The notes under the pieces are model-generated. The model ran no database searches. It saw only the letters and a list, made by a program, of their open reading frames with translations, and was not told the DNA's origin. Below, piece after piece: positions 27,216-35,781 of a stretch of 63,674 nt of DNA. Positions within the stretch are counted from its first letter, which is position 1, and each line of letters opens with the position of its first letter. Source of the stretch: DATAXP01 sp036272935 (GTDB lineage Bacteria; Planctomycetota; Planctomycetia; Pirellulales; PNKZ01); the NCBI GenBank assembly GCA_036272935.1, contig DATAXP010000037.1:1-63674 (forward strand). The letters are read 5' to 3'. The position numbers and the translations under genes were made by a program.

Positions 27216-28223
27216 CTACGGTTGCAAACGAATCTTGGCCAAGTAAATGCTCGTCTTACCTTCGTGCGAAGAATAGTAGCTCATCCACAGCAGCCCGTCG
27301 TGCCACACGAGGCCGGGATAGCTGGTGTCGCCGCCGCTGGGGAGCGCCAGCACCGGCTCGTAACTGGTTGGTGTCATGCGGGCCAACACCGTTCTAGGGC
27401 CGGCGTTGGTGTGTTCGCGGCTGCCTGCCCACAGCGCACCATCGGGCAACTCGATGAAGTTCGGTCCGCCAAGCCGATGCCCCGTATCGCTCCACCGAAA
27501 CTCACGGAACGGGGCCGTTGCGGTGCCGATCCAGCCATGCTGGTCCTTCATCTCGCGTCGTTGCAGGATCACCATCTCACCGCTCGATAGCACGCGCACG
27601 GTCGCTTCGTTCGCCCGCCCATCGACATCCAGCGGGGCAACCAGCTCGTAATTCACGCCGTCGTTGCTCGCGACCAGCCGTGCCAGCCGATCTTCAGGCT
27701 TCGGCTTTACGCCGGGGCTCGGTTCGGCTCGATAGGCCACGCCATAAGCGCGTTCGTTGTGCCAGGTGACCCGCCACAGCCAATCGCCCTTTTCCAGGAC
27801 GCGCTGGGTCGGGGTCCAAGTTCGCGCGTCCGGCGAAAAAGCCACCCGCGGCTGCCGCTCCTTCAGCACCGTGGTGCCGCCGTAGACCGATCCTCCGGCA
27901 ACGATCATCAAGCGGCCATCAGCCGTGATCGAAAGCTTCGGATCGCGCAGATCGATGCCTTCCTCGGCCAGCAGTGCCGCACTTTCCCACGAGCTGCCAT
28001 CGATCGAGCGAAGCACGCGCAGCTTGCCGTCCCCGCCAACGTGGCTATCCGCCTCACGGAAGGTACAGAACCATTCATCGTGGAAACGAATCAGATCGGT
28101 GAACGCATTGTGGTTCCCACGGTCCCAGATCTTCTCGACCGACACGATCTGCGGCGCGGCTTGTCCGGATGTGGCGATCGCGGCGGAGACGATCACCAAC
28201 GCAAGGAAATGACGCCGTACCAT
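27216..28223 (-). CDS. Exported sialidase-like beta-propeller protein
   Basis: The product is 335 residues from ATG 28223 (MVRRHFLALV), with a signal peptide ending near SGQAA (residue 21). The body is rich in Trp and in short beta blades. Asp-box-like segments such as RSIDGSSWE (about 79-87) and SPDARTWTP (about 138-146) are typical of sialidase/neuraminidase-fold propellers. Catalytic sialidase residues cannot be assigned with confidence, so it may be a non-catalytic propeller. Confidence 0.75.
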   Translation of the reverse strand: MVRRHFLALVIVSAAIATSGQAAPQIVSVEKIWDRGNHNAFTDLIRFHDEWFCTFREADSHVGGDGKLRVLRSIDGSSWESAALLAEEGIDLRDPKLSITADGRLMIVAGGSVYGGTTVLKERQPRVAFSPDARTWTPTQRVLEKGDWLWRVTWHNERAYGVAYRAEPSPGVKPKPEDRLARLVASNDGVNYELVAPLDVDGRANEATVRVLSSGEMVILQRREMKDQHGWIGTATAPFREFRWSDTGHRLGGPNFIELPDGALWAGSREHTNAGPRTVLARMTPTSYEPVLALPSGGDTSYPGLVWHDGLLWMSYYSSHEGKTSIYLAKIRLQP

Positions 28224-28535
28224 GAACAAGCTTCCGTGGATCCGACGTGCATCGTGGCCGGTAAGCGAGCCCATCATAAGCAGAACCTCGCCGAGCGCGC
28301 AAGCCGCCTGCTCGTAAATCCTCGCCGCCGGCTCCAAGCCCGCGCGGTGCGTATCCGACGAGCTATCAATCAGTTAAGCGCGTTGGTGGCCGGGCGGCTC
28401 GCATTGACACTCAAGGGGGCGTTGATAAAATTCCCGTGGAATTTTGCTCTTCGAGCCGTCGTGGGTCCGATTGCTGCGGTTGAGTCGACGCTCGTCGGCT
28501 CCTAGCGCGGTCGGCCCCTGGGTGTGGATGACCCG
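28224..28535. other. Divergent intergenic region, sialidase-like gene / mcsA
   Basis: About 310 bp between two divergently read genes, so it must hold both promoters. I see no convincing promoter hexamers, repeats or RNA structure in it. The open minus-strand frame extending upstream of 28223 is probably non-coding. Confidence 0.35.
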
Positions 28536-29090
28536 ATGAAATGCCAAAAGTGCGACAAGCCCGCGACGTTCCACATCACCGAGCTGGCCGGTGGTAAGCC
28601 GGTCGAGCTGCACGTCTGCGAAGAGCATGCACGCGAGTATCTCAGCGAAACGGAATCCGACGCCGGCAGTGCCGGCAATCTCACCGGTGCGCTGCAGGCC
28701 CAGTTGTCGGTCGGCCAGACGGCCGAGGAACTGGCCAAGCTCGATCAACAGGCCTGCCCGATCTGCGGCATCACGTTCTTCGAGTTCCGCAATCAAGGGC
28801 GGCTCGGATGCCCGCACGATTACGTCTACTTCCAGAAGGAGCTCGATCCGCTGATCCTCAACATTCACGGCGAATTGGAGCATACCGGCAAGCATCCCAA
28901 GCGCAGTCAAGGAAGCACCGACCGCCAGACCGAGTTGATCCGCCTGCGCCGGGAACTGAAAGAAGCGGTGGTCGGCGAAAATTACGAACGGGCCTCGGCA
29001 CTGCGCGACGAGATCAAACAGATTGAGGCGTCAGGAGCCGGGAGTCGGGAGTCGGGGGAGACAAAGCCGAAGCCGACCGCCAACCCTTGA
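28536..29090 (+). CDS. mcsA: McsA-type zinc-finger/UVR-motif activator of the arginine kinase
   Basis: About 184 residues (start MKCQKCDKP at 28536; another ATG lies 12 bases upstream). Zinc-binding CxxC pairs appear as CQKC near the start, a Cys/His pair in HVCEEH, and ACPICG with a later GCPHDY. The C-terminal UVR motif is IRLRRELKEAVVGENYERAS followed by ALRDEI. McsA activates McsB, which phosphorylates protein arginines and marks proteins for ClpCP in Firmicutes. mcsB follows directly. The last 18 residues or so (SGAGSRESGETKPK...) are encoded by a GAGTCGGG word repeat and look acquired. Confidence 0.9.
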   Translation: MKCQKCDKPATFHITELAGGKPVELHVCEEHAREYLSETESDAGSAGNLTGALQAQLSVGQTAEELAKLDQQACPICGITFFEFRNQGRLGCPHDYVYFQKELDPLILNIHGELEHTGKHPKRSQGSTDRQTELIRLRRELKEAVVGENYERASALRDEIKQIEASGAGSRESGETKPKPTANP

Positions 29091-29151
29091 TCCGCCTTCT
29101 CCGCCCCTGTATCCAGAGTTCCGAATCCTGAATCCCGACCCCCGGACTGCC

Positions 29152-30225
29152 GTGGAACTTGAAGAACTCGCTCGCAGTTGTGGCGAATGGCTCCGCGGAT
29201 CGGGGCCCGAGAGCGATATCGTCATCAGCAGCCGCATCCGGCTGGCGAGGAACCTGGCCGATTTTCCGTTCATTAGCCGCGCCAACGCTGCCGACCGGAC
29301 CGAGATCGAGCGCATCCTGCGCGACAAGGTCACGCGGGTGCGCGACGGTGCCGAGCTGGCCTACGTCGACGTCAACAAGCTCGAGCAGATCGATCGGCAG
29401 TTCCTATTCGAGCGGCAGTTGATCAGCCGCGAGCTGTCCGAGGGGCAAGGGGCTCGCGGCGTGGCGATCGATCCGCAGGAACGCGCCAGCCTGATGATCA
29501 ACGAGGAAGATCATCTCCGCATCCAGGTGATGCAAAGCGGGCTCGACCTGCAAACCGCCTGGGAAAAGATCAACCGCATCGACGATCTGCTCGAGGAGCA
29601 GGTGACCTACGCGTTCAACGATCGGCTCGGCTACCTGACCGCCTGCCCCACGAACGTCGGCACCGGTATGCGAGTGAGCGTGATGCTGCACCTGCCGGCA
29701 CTGGTCATCACCCGGCAGATCGACAAGCTGTTCCGCTCGTTGCAGAAGATCAGCCTCGCGGTGCGCGGCCTGTACGGCGAAGGCTCGCAGGCAATGGGCG
29801 ACTTTTACCAGATTAGCAACCAGATCACGCTGGGCCGCAGCGAGCAGGACCTGATCAAGCAGGTCGGCGACCTGGTCCCCACGATCATCGAGTACGAGCG
29901 CAAGGGACGCGAGTTCCTCGTGCGCGAGAGCCACGAGAACCTGCACGACCGCGTGAGCCGTGCCTACGGCATCCTGCGCACCGCGCAAACCATCAGCTCG
30001 GAAGAGACGATGCACCTGCTTTCGAGCGTGCGGATGGGGGTCAATCTCGGGCTGATCCGCGACCTCGAAATCCCGATGGTCAACCAGTTGTTCATCTACA
30101 CGCAGCCAGCCCACCTGCAAAAGCTCTCGGGCGTCGAGCTCGATACTTCAGACCGCAACATCGAGCGCGCCCGCTTCCTGCGTTCGCGGCTGAACAAGCC
30201 CGATGGCAACGGGAACAAGAACTAG
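29152..30225 (+). CDS. mcsB: Protein-arginine kinase McsB
   Basis: A 357-residue phosphagen-kinase-fold protein. I chose GTG 29152 (MELEELARSCGEWL), because the frame upstream is repeat DNA. Conserved blocks are VISSRIRLARNL near 26-37 (ATP-site arginines), INEEDHLRIQ near 122-131, YLTACPTNVGTGMRVSV near 161-177 (with the active-site Cys) and SSEETMHLLSSVRMGVNLG near 285-303. McsB phosphorylates arginine residues in proteins and controls stress regulators and proteolysis. It pairs with mcsA 61 bp upstream. A ClpC gene is not in the window. Confidence 0.94.
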   Translation: MELEELARSCGEWLRGSGPESDIVISSRIRLARNLADFPFISRANAADRTEIERILRDKVTRVRDGAELAYVDVNKLEQIDRQFLFERQLISRELSEGQGARGVAIDPQERASLMINEEDHLRIQVMQSGLDLQTAWEKINRIDDLLEEQVTYAFNDRLGYLTACPTNVGTGMRVSVMLHLPALVITRQIDKLFRSLQKISLAVRGLYGEGSQAMGDFYQISNQITLGRSEQDLIKQVGDLVPTIIEYERKGREFLVRESHENLHDRVSRAYGILRTAQTISSEETMHLLSSVRMGVNLGLIRDLEIPMVNQLFIYTQPAHLQKLSGVELDTSDRNIERARFLRSRLNKPDGNGNKN

Positions 30226-30321
30226 GGCTCCAGGCTACGGGCTCCAGGCTGCGGGGAACCCGCGGGGACGCGGGCACATTCGCCGCCGTAGCCCGAAGCT
30301 TGTAGCCCGTCGCCTGTCCGT
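30226..30321. repeat. Word repeat after mcsB (GGCTCCAGGCTACGGG...)
   Basis: GGGCTCCAGGCTACG is followed directly by GGGCTCCAGGCTGCG (30227-30255), then GTAGCCCGAAGCTTGTAGCCCGTCGCCTG (30291-30319), which carries inverted copies of the GGCTACGGGC word. The unit lies between the convergent mcsB and inositol-monophosphatase-like genes, where it could fold as a terminator hairpin. Confidence 0.55.
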
Positions 30322-31119
30322 TCACGCGTTCTGCACCGGATAGTGCCGGCTCACCACGTCGAGTAGCGCGTCGTGCAGCACCCCATTGCTGGCCAGGATG
30401 CTCGTTGGCGCTAGCGGCACCGCTCCTCCCAGGCAATTTGTCACGCGGCCGCCGGCCTCTTCGACGAACAACAGCCCCGCGCCCCAGTCCCACGGCCAAA
30501 GTTCGTACTCGAAGAATGCGCCGAATTGCCCTTCGGCCACCGCGCACAGATCGAGCGCCGCGGCGCCGAACCGCCGGATGCCGTGAATCTGTTGGCGGAA
30601 TAAGTCGCCGATCGCGGCCAGCGTGGCTTCCATGATCGTGCCGCGGTCGTAATAGAAGCCGAGGCCGACCAGGATTTCGTCCAGTCGCGACGCCGCCGAA
30701 ACACGCACTCGCCGGCCATTGTGTTCGGCCCCCTGGCCGCGAGCGGCGACGTACCAATCTTCGCGCATCGGGTTGTACACCACGCCACATTGCGGCACGC
30801 CGGCCTGCCAATAAGCGATCGACACGGCGAAGTGCGGCAACTGGTGGGCGAAGTTATTCGTGCCATCCAACGGATCGATTAGCCACAGGTGCTCAGCCCG
30901 GGCATCGCCGCGATGCGCTTCCTCGGCCAGCACCGCGTGCCCGGGATAGCTGCGGCGGATGCGCTCGACGATCGCCTGTTCACTTTCGACGTCGGCGTCG
31001 GAAACCAGGTTGAAGCTTTCCTTGGTGCGCATCGTCACGCCCGATTCGAAATACCGGCGAACAATCTCGCCTCCTAACCGGGCCGCTTCGAGGGCTATCA
31101 TTAACTCCGGAGAATCCAT
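30322..31119 (-). CDS. Inositol-monophosphatase-family phosphatase
   Basis: A 265-residue protein with all metal-site motifs of the family: LAEEAHRG (64-71), IDPLDGTNNFAH (81-92; Asp82 and Asp85) and WDWGAGLLFVEEAGG (210-224; Asp211). Such Mg2+-dependent enzymes hydrolyse inositol-1-phosphate or related substrates (histidinol phosphate, 3'-phosphoadenosine phosphate). The substrate here is uncertain. It is divergent from threonine synthase. Confidence 0.92.
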   Translation of the reverse strand: MDSPELMIALEAARLGGEIVRRYFESGVTMRTKESFNLVSDADVESEQAIVERIRRSYPGHAVLAEEAHRGDARAEHLWLIDPLDGTNNFAHQLPHFAVSIAYWQAGVPQCGVVYNPMREDWYVAARGQGAEHNGRRVRVSAASRLDEILVGLGFYYDRGTIMEATLAAIGDLFRQQIHGIRRFGAAALDLCAVAEGQFGAFFEYELWPWDWGAGLLFVEEAGGRVTNCLGGAVPLAPTSILASNGVLHDALLDVVSRHYPVQNA

Positions 31120-31192
31120 CGATCAATCCTATGGCCGGTGGTTCGTCGCCGGCTGTATTCTATGATGCTCACCGCCGGAGGACACGACCGCT

Positions 31193-32413
31193 ATGTTCGT
31201 CACTCATCTCGAAAGCGCGATCGATGGGACGCGGCTGCCGGCTGACCGCGTGCAGACCGTGCATAAGGATCGGCCGCTGTGGGTGCGGTATGATCTCGCT
31301 GCGGTCGGCCGGGCGCTCACGAAGGAAGCACTGCTCCGTCGCCCGCCGACACTCTGGCGGTATCGCGAACTGCTGCCGGTGGCCGACGACCGCGCGATCG
31401 TGTCGTTGGGCGAAGGGATGACGCCGCTGCTGCATTGTCCGCGGCTGGGTGGCGCGTTCGGCCTCGCGCAGCTTTGGGTGAAGGATGAATCGCAGTTGCC
31501 GACCGGCAGCTTCAAGAGTCGCGGCCAGGCGCTGGCGATCAGCATGTGCCGGCAATTCGGCATCCGCCGGGTCGCGATTCCCACGGCAGGCAACGCCGGC
31601 GGGGCGATGGCCGCCTACGCCGCCCGCGCCGGCGTGGAAGCGTTCGTGTTCATGCCCGACGACACGCCGGCCATCAATCAATGCGAGTGCCAACTGGCCG
31701 GTGCCAAGACGTTCCTGGTCAACGGCGTGATCACCGACTGCGGACGGATCGTGCGCGAAGGCAAGGAACGGATGGGCTGGTTCGATATTTCGACGCTCAA
31801 GGAGCCGTACCGCGTCGAAGGCAAAAAGACGATGGGGCTCGAGCTGGCCGAACAGCTCGATTGGCAATTGCCCGACGTAATCCTGTACCCCACCGGCGGC
31901 GGCACCGGGCTCATCGGCATGTGGAAGGCATTCGACGAGCTCGAAGCACTTGGCTGGCTGGCCGAGAGTCGGCGGCCGCGGATGGTGGCCGTGCAGTCCG
32001 ACGGGTGCGCGCCGATCGTGCGCGCGTTCGACCGAGGGGAGCGGTTCGCTGCGCCGGTTGAGCATCCCGCGACGATCGCCAGCGGCATCCGAGTGCCGGC
32101 GGCCGTGGGAGATTTCATGATTCTCGACGCTGTGCGCGCCAGCGGCGGCTGCGCGGTAGCGGTCGCCGAAACTCGCATCCGCGCCTGGATGGAGCAAGGT
32201 GTGCGGCTGGAAGGAATCGCGTTTTGTCCCGAGGCGGCCGCCTGTATCGGCGCCCTGGAAATGCTCGCCGGCCAGGGATGGATCAAGCCGCACGAGCGTG
32301 TCGTGCTGTTCAACACCGGCGCGGCGCAGAAATACCCCGAAGCAATCGCCTGCGACGTGCCGCGCCTCGACAAGAACGCAATCGACTGGAACTTGATTCA
32401 AGGATCTTCCTGA
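31193..32413 (+). CDS. thrC: Threonine synthase (PLP-dependent)
   Basis: A 406-residue fold-type II PLP enzyme. The Schiff-base lysine is Lys108 in TGSFKSRG, and a phosphate-binding YPTGGGTGLIGMW loop lies at about 234-246. The N-terminal SLGEGMTPLLHCPRLG block (71-86) is typical of threonine synthase. It converts O-phosphohomoserine to threonine. No other threonine genes are adjacent. Confidence 0.92.
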   Translation: MFVTHLESAIDGTRLPADRVQTVHKDRPLWVRYDLAAVGRALTKEALLRRPPTLWRYRELLPVADDRAIVSLGEGMTPLLHCPRLGGAFGLAQLWVKDESQLPTGSFKSRGQALAISMCRQFGIRRVAIPTAGNAGGAMAAYAARAGVEAFVFMPDDTPAINQCECQLAGAKTFLVNGVITDCGRIVREGKERMGWFDISTLKEPYRVEGKKTMGLELAEQLDWQLPDVILYPTGGGTGLIGMWKAFDELEALGWLAESRRPRMVAVQSDGCAPIVRAFDRGERFAAPVEHPATIASGIRVPAAVGDFMILDAVRASGGCAVAVAETRIRAWMEQGVRLEGIAFCPEAAACIGALEMLAGQGWIKPHERVVLFNTGAAQKYPEAIACDVPRLDKNAIDWNLIQGSS

Positions 32414-32636
32414 AGGCTGCGAGGGCTACGGCTCCTTCCGTGCCTCTCGGTGTCCTCTGTGCCTCGGTGGTTCAACAAAAGCAGCGAGCGCGCAGCGCGG
32501 CATTGCACCGCGCTGCGGCTCGCCTCAAAACGCAAACAACCGTTTGGACGCCGGGCCCGCAACTAGCGGTCGAGACGTTCTTGTGGGATGTTAAAAAATG
32601 CCTCGACCGCTGGCGGAAAGCCGTGAGACATCCCCG

Positions 32637-32697
32637 TTGTGGAATGGTCTCCTGACCATTCCACCCGGGTAGCACGGTCGGGAGACCGGCTACAACG
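32637..32697. repeat. Double-hairpin palindromic repeat, family A copy 2
   Basis: The first hairpin is perfect: GTGGAATGGTC (32639-32649), loop TCCT, GACCATTCCAC (32654-32664). The second, GTAGCACGGTC...GACCGGCTAC, has one irregularity. It shares its layout and most of its sequence with the copy at 27143-27208. Confidence 0.8.
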
Positions 32698-33170
32698 CGC
32701 GTGCCTCACTGCCGTTGATTTCCCCTCGGGGAAACCGCGCCGGCTGCCTGGGATGATGTCCTCTTCGAAGGAGGTCCGCATCAACCGTTTCGTCATCCGC
32801 CGATCGCCGATTGATCACGCACGGTCCTCCAGAACGCTCGATGCTACGGCAACGCCTGCCAGAGCGTAAATCCTCTTCGACCACTGCGGAGGAGGCGGGA
32901 GACTGGAGGTTGGCGGCTGGGCCCGAGCCCCTAGCCTCCAGCCCCTTGTCTCCTCCGCAACGGCCGACGGAGCGGTTGTCGAAGCTCACGGCCCCATGCC
33001 GAAATTGGTCACCGCGCCTCGCGATCAAGAACCAGATCACCCGACGCCGCGCTTCTCGCCTCGACGGACCACAATGGCTGTCCTTCAACCACTCCCGGCC
33101 GCCATCGACTGGTGGGCCATTAAAGCGAGAACGACAACGATCGTCGAGCGCAAAAGTAGGCCAGCGCGTG

Positions 33171-33234
33171 TTATGGAATGGTCTCCCGACCACTCCATCC
33201 GGCGGCAGCACGGTCGGGAGACCATGCGACAACG
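33171..33234. repeat. Double-hairpin palindromic repeat, family A copy 3
   Basis: It reads TTATGGAATGGTCTCCCGAC at its left edge and AGCACGGTCGGGAGACCATG in its right half, so both GGTCTCCCGACC-type hairpins are present, with more mismatches in the arms than copies 1 and 2. It lies 35 bp before the stop of the DUF1570 gene, which is read toward it. Confidence 0.75.
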
Positions 33235-33268
33235 GCGCTTTTGCTTGACGCGGCTTTTCGCAAGCGCT

Positions 33269-34375
33269 CTACGGCGTCTTCAGTTCCTTCATGAACCGCA
33301 GGAAGTGCGACTCGACGAGCGGCAGCTCGCCGAACACCTTCGTGAAGTCCTTCAACCGCTGGGTCGACGAATACTTCTCGAACGCTGCCCGTTTGGCGAC
33401 GAGCTTCAGATACTCGTCGTAGCGTTGCGATTGCGTTTCGCACAGGAAAAACGTCAACGCCCAGGCTTGGGCATACGCGCGATCGACGTCCTGCTCGAAC
33501 AGGCGATCGCTGCCGATCAGCTCGGCCAACGATCCCGCTTTCCCTTTCTGCTCCAGCAGCCGAAACCTGGCCAGCCGACCGCGATTGATGCGATCGGGCT
33601 GGTTCTGGTAGTCGCGAGAGTTCCACACGCCGCGGGCCTCGAACATCGTCGCCAGCCCCTCGACCAGCCAGCGCGGGTTGTCGGCAAAGCGGCGATGCAG
33701 CCCGGTGTTGTGGGCGGTCTGGTGCGTCGCCTCGTGAATGATCACGTCGGCATTCTGCTTCCAAGCGTCGCCGGCGCCGCTGCCGCTGGCATCGTACAGC
33801 GTGATGCGGTTGGTGCGCGACGAATAGTATCCCAGCACGTTAGCCGCGATCTTCGCTTCGGTCTGCTCGGCGTAGCGCATGAAGTCCGACTGCTTCGGCC
33901 ACACAATTGCCACCAGCGGGAACTCCGGATCGCTGACGGCGATGCCCCGCCGCGAAAAATAATGCACGAACGAGCGGTACAGGTCCTCGAACCGCGAGGC
34001 CCACAGGTCGCGTTGCCCGCGCGGATGGGCGACCAGGTAATGCCCGGTGCCGCTCACCTCGAAACTCGGCCCCAGCTCGCGGCTCAACGCAGCCCGCATC
34101 TCGCCCGACGAGTAACTGCGAAACGACGACGAGGCCTTGCGAGCGTTCTTTGCCTCGTCGGTCGGAAACGCCAATAACTGGCCGTCGCGGCTCAATAGTT
34201 GAATCTGTTGCTGCGATGCGAACAGGGGATACCCTTCGACGTGGTTCCCCTTCAAGTCCAGCGACATCGTCCAGCGCGCTTCGCCCCGGGCCGATGCCGC
34301 GGCGGCGAGGAGTACCCCAACCGCGGCCAACGTGCGGAGAATCTTCGCAGAAATGTAAGAAAATAGCGTGTCCAT
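33269..34375 (-). CDS. Exported DUF1570 metallopeptidase-like protein
   Basis: A 368-residue protein with a signal peptide (about 1-31). The C-terminal half carries HEATHQ (214-219), a zinc-binding HExxH motif, and Glu239 in WLVEGLATMFE as the likely third ligand (gluzincin pattern). DUF1570 proteins are abundant in planctomycetes and resemble zinc peptidases, but activity has not been shown to my knowledge. It is divergent from the next gene, with 53 bp between starts. Confidence 0.85.
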   Translation of the reverse strand: MDTLFSYISAKILRTLAAVGVLLAAAASARGEARWTMSLDLKGNHVEGYPLFASQQQIQLLSRDGQLLAFPTDEAKNARKASSSFRSYSSGEMRAALSRELGPSFEVSGTGHYLVAHPRGQRDLWASRFEDLYRSFVHYFSRRGIAVSDPEFPLVAIVWPKQSDFMRYAEQTEAKIAANVLGYYSSRTNRITLYDASGSGAGDAWKQNADVIIHEATHQTAHNTGLHRRFADNPRWLVEGLATMFEARGVWNSRDYQNQPDRINRGRLARFRLLEQKGKAGSLAELIGSDRLFEQDVDRAYAQAWALTFFLCETQSQRYDEYLKLVAKRAAFEKYSSTQRLKDFTKVFGELPLVESHFLRFMKELKTP

Positions 34376-34428
34376 CCACTCAAATCTAGGACACGCTCGG
34401 GTGGCGGCTTCCGTAGGCCGGGCCTAAA

Positions 34429-35781
34429 ATGTTGTTGGCGACTCGCGCCATCGTCGCGATCGTTTCGATCCTTCCGCCTGGAGCGATTTCCTTGAACGGC
34501 CTGTGCTGGCTGACGCTGTTGCTCGTGGGCCAGGCGTCGGCAACCGCCGCCGAGGCTGGCGACCCCGCGCTGGCCGGCGAGCTGCGAAACCTGGTCGAGC
34601 AGCTCGAAGCGCCGCAACGCGCCCGCCGCGACGATGCCGAACGGCGGCTGCTGGACCTTGGGGCGGCGGCGCTGTCGGATTTGCCCGTTGTCGACGACCG
34701 CTCGAGCGCCGAGTTGCGGCTACGGCTCGGCCGCGTGCGCCGCCATGCGGAAGCTCTGCTGGCCGAAGGCACACGCCTGCCTCGCACGGTCACGCTGTCG
34801 CGCCGCGGCATGTCGTTGGCCGAGTTGTCGGCCGCGCTGCAAGCGCAGACCGGCAACCGTGTGTTCGACTACCGCCACGCTTTCGGTCAGGAGCCGCGCG
34901 ACGTGCGGATCGACACCGATTTCGATCACGTTGCGTTTTGGCCCGCGCTCGATCGGGCACTCGACCAGGCGGGATTGACGCTCTATCCGTTCACTGGCCA
35001 GGCCGGCCTGGCCGTCGTCGCCAAGGCTCCGAACACGCTGCCGCGTTACGGCCGCGCGTGCTACACGGGGGCGTTTCGCATCGCACCGCAGGCGATTGTT
35101 GCCGTGCGGAACATCGACGATCCGTCGCGCGATGCGCTGCAACTGAAGCTCGACGTAGCCTGGGAACCGCGGCTGAGGCCGATTCTGCTGGCCCTGCCGA
35201 ACGACCGTCTCAACGCGACCGGCGAGACCGGCGCTCGGTTGGCCTTGGCCAACCCGCAAGCCACGCAAGAGGTCAACGTCGGTGCGCGTGCTTCGCAGGC
35301 CGAAGTTACCGTACAGTTGGCGCTGCCCGATCGCAGCGTGCGGCGGATCGCGTCGTTGACCGGGACGTTCGAGGCGCTGCTTCCGGGTGAGCCAGCTGAG
35401 TTTCGCTTCCCGCATCTCGAAGGGGCCGAGAAACAAGTCGAGCGGCGGGCCGACGTGACTGTGGCCTTTGAACGGGCGCGGGTGAATCAGGGAGTGTGCG
35501 AAGTACCGTTGCTCGTTTCGTTTGCCGAGCCGGGGCGGGCACTCGAATCGCACCGCATATGGATTTACGGCAACCCAGCATGGCTCGAAGACAAGCAAGG
35601 GCGCAAGATCGCGTACTCCGCCGTCGCGCCGACGCTGCAAACCGAGCAAGCTGTGGGCCTGCTGTTCTCGTTCCATCTGCCGGACGATTCGATCGAGGGT
35701 TTGACGTTCGTCTACCGCACGCCATCGGCGATTCTCGATGCCCCGGTCGCTTTCGAGCTGCACAACCTGGAGCTGCCGTGA
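34429..35781 (+). CDS. Exported hypothetical protein
   Basis: A 450-residue protein with an N-terminal hydrophobic segment consistent with a signal peptide (ending around SATAAEAG, residue 43). A helical region (about 45-110) is followed by a STN/secretin-like segment (about 115-200; MSLAELSAALQAQTGNRVFD resembles small domains of outer-membrane secretins) and a beta-rich C-terminus. Family and function are not recognised with certainty. It overlaps the parvulin gene by one base (TGATG), so the two are translationally coupled. Confidence 0.7.
   Translation: MLLATRAIVAIVSILPPGAISLNGLCWLTLLLVGQASATAAEAGDPALAGELRNLVEQLEAPQRARRDDAERRLLDLGAAALSDLPVVDDRSSAELRLRLGRVRRHAEALLAEGTRLPRTVTLSRRGMSLAELSAALQAQTGNRVFDYRHAFGQEPRDVRIDTDFDHVAFWPALDRALDQAGLTLYPFTGQAGLAVVAKAPNTLPRYGRACYTGAFRIAPQAIVAVRNIDDPSRDALQLKLDVAWEPRLRPILLALPNDRLNATGETGARLALANPQATQEVNVGARASQAEVTVQLALPDRSVRRIASLTGTFEALLPGEPAEFRFPHLEGAEKQVERRADVTVAFERARVNQGVCEVPLLVSFAEPGRALESHRIWIYGNPAWLEDKQGRKIAYSAVAPTLQTEQAVGLLFSFHLPDDSIEGLTFVYRTPSAILDAPVAFELHNLELP

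Larger units (their letters stand above)
32414..33268. other. 855-bp gene-free repeat cluster
   Basis: No coding sequence is supported between thrC and the DUF1570 gene. It contains a CTCTCGGTGTCCTCTGTGCCTC word run (about 32444-32475), family A repeat copies 2 and 3, and a long imperfect hairpin with arms 32885-32909 and 32935-32959 (outer 10 and inner 7 positions match). The many short open frames here have no family features. Confidence 0.6.

Noticed and set aside
27143..33234. Family A repeats as a CRISPR array
   Set aside because: Only three copies, two of them 0.5 kb apart and one 5 kb away, each with internal hairpins and no spacer pattern.
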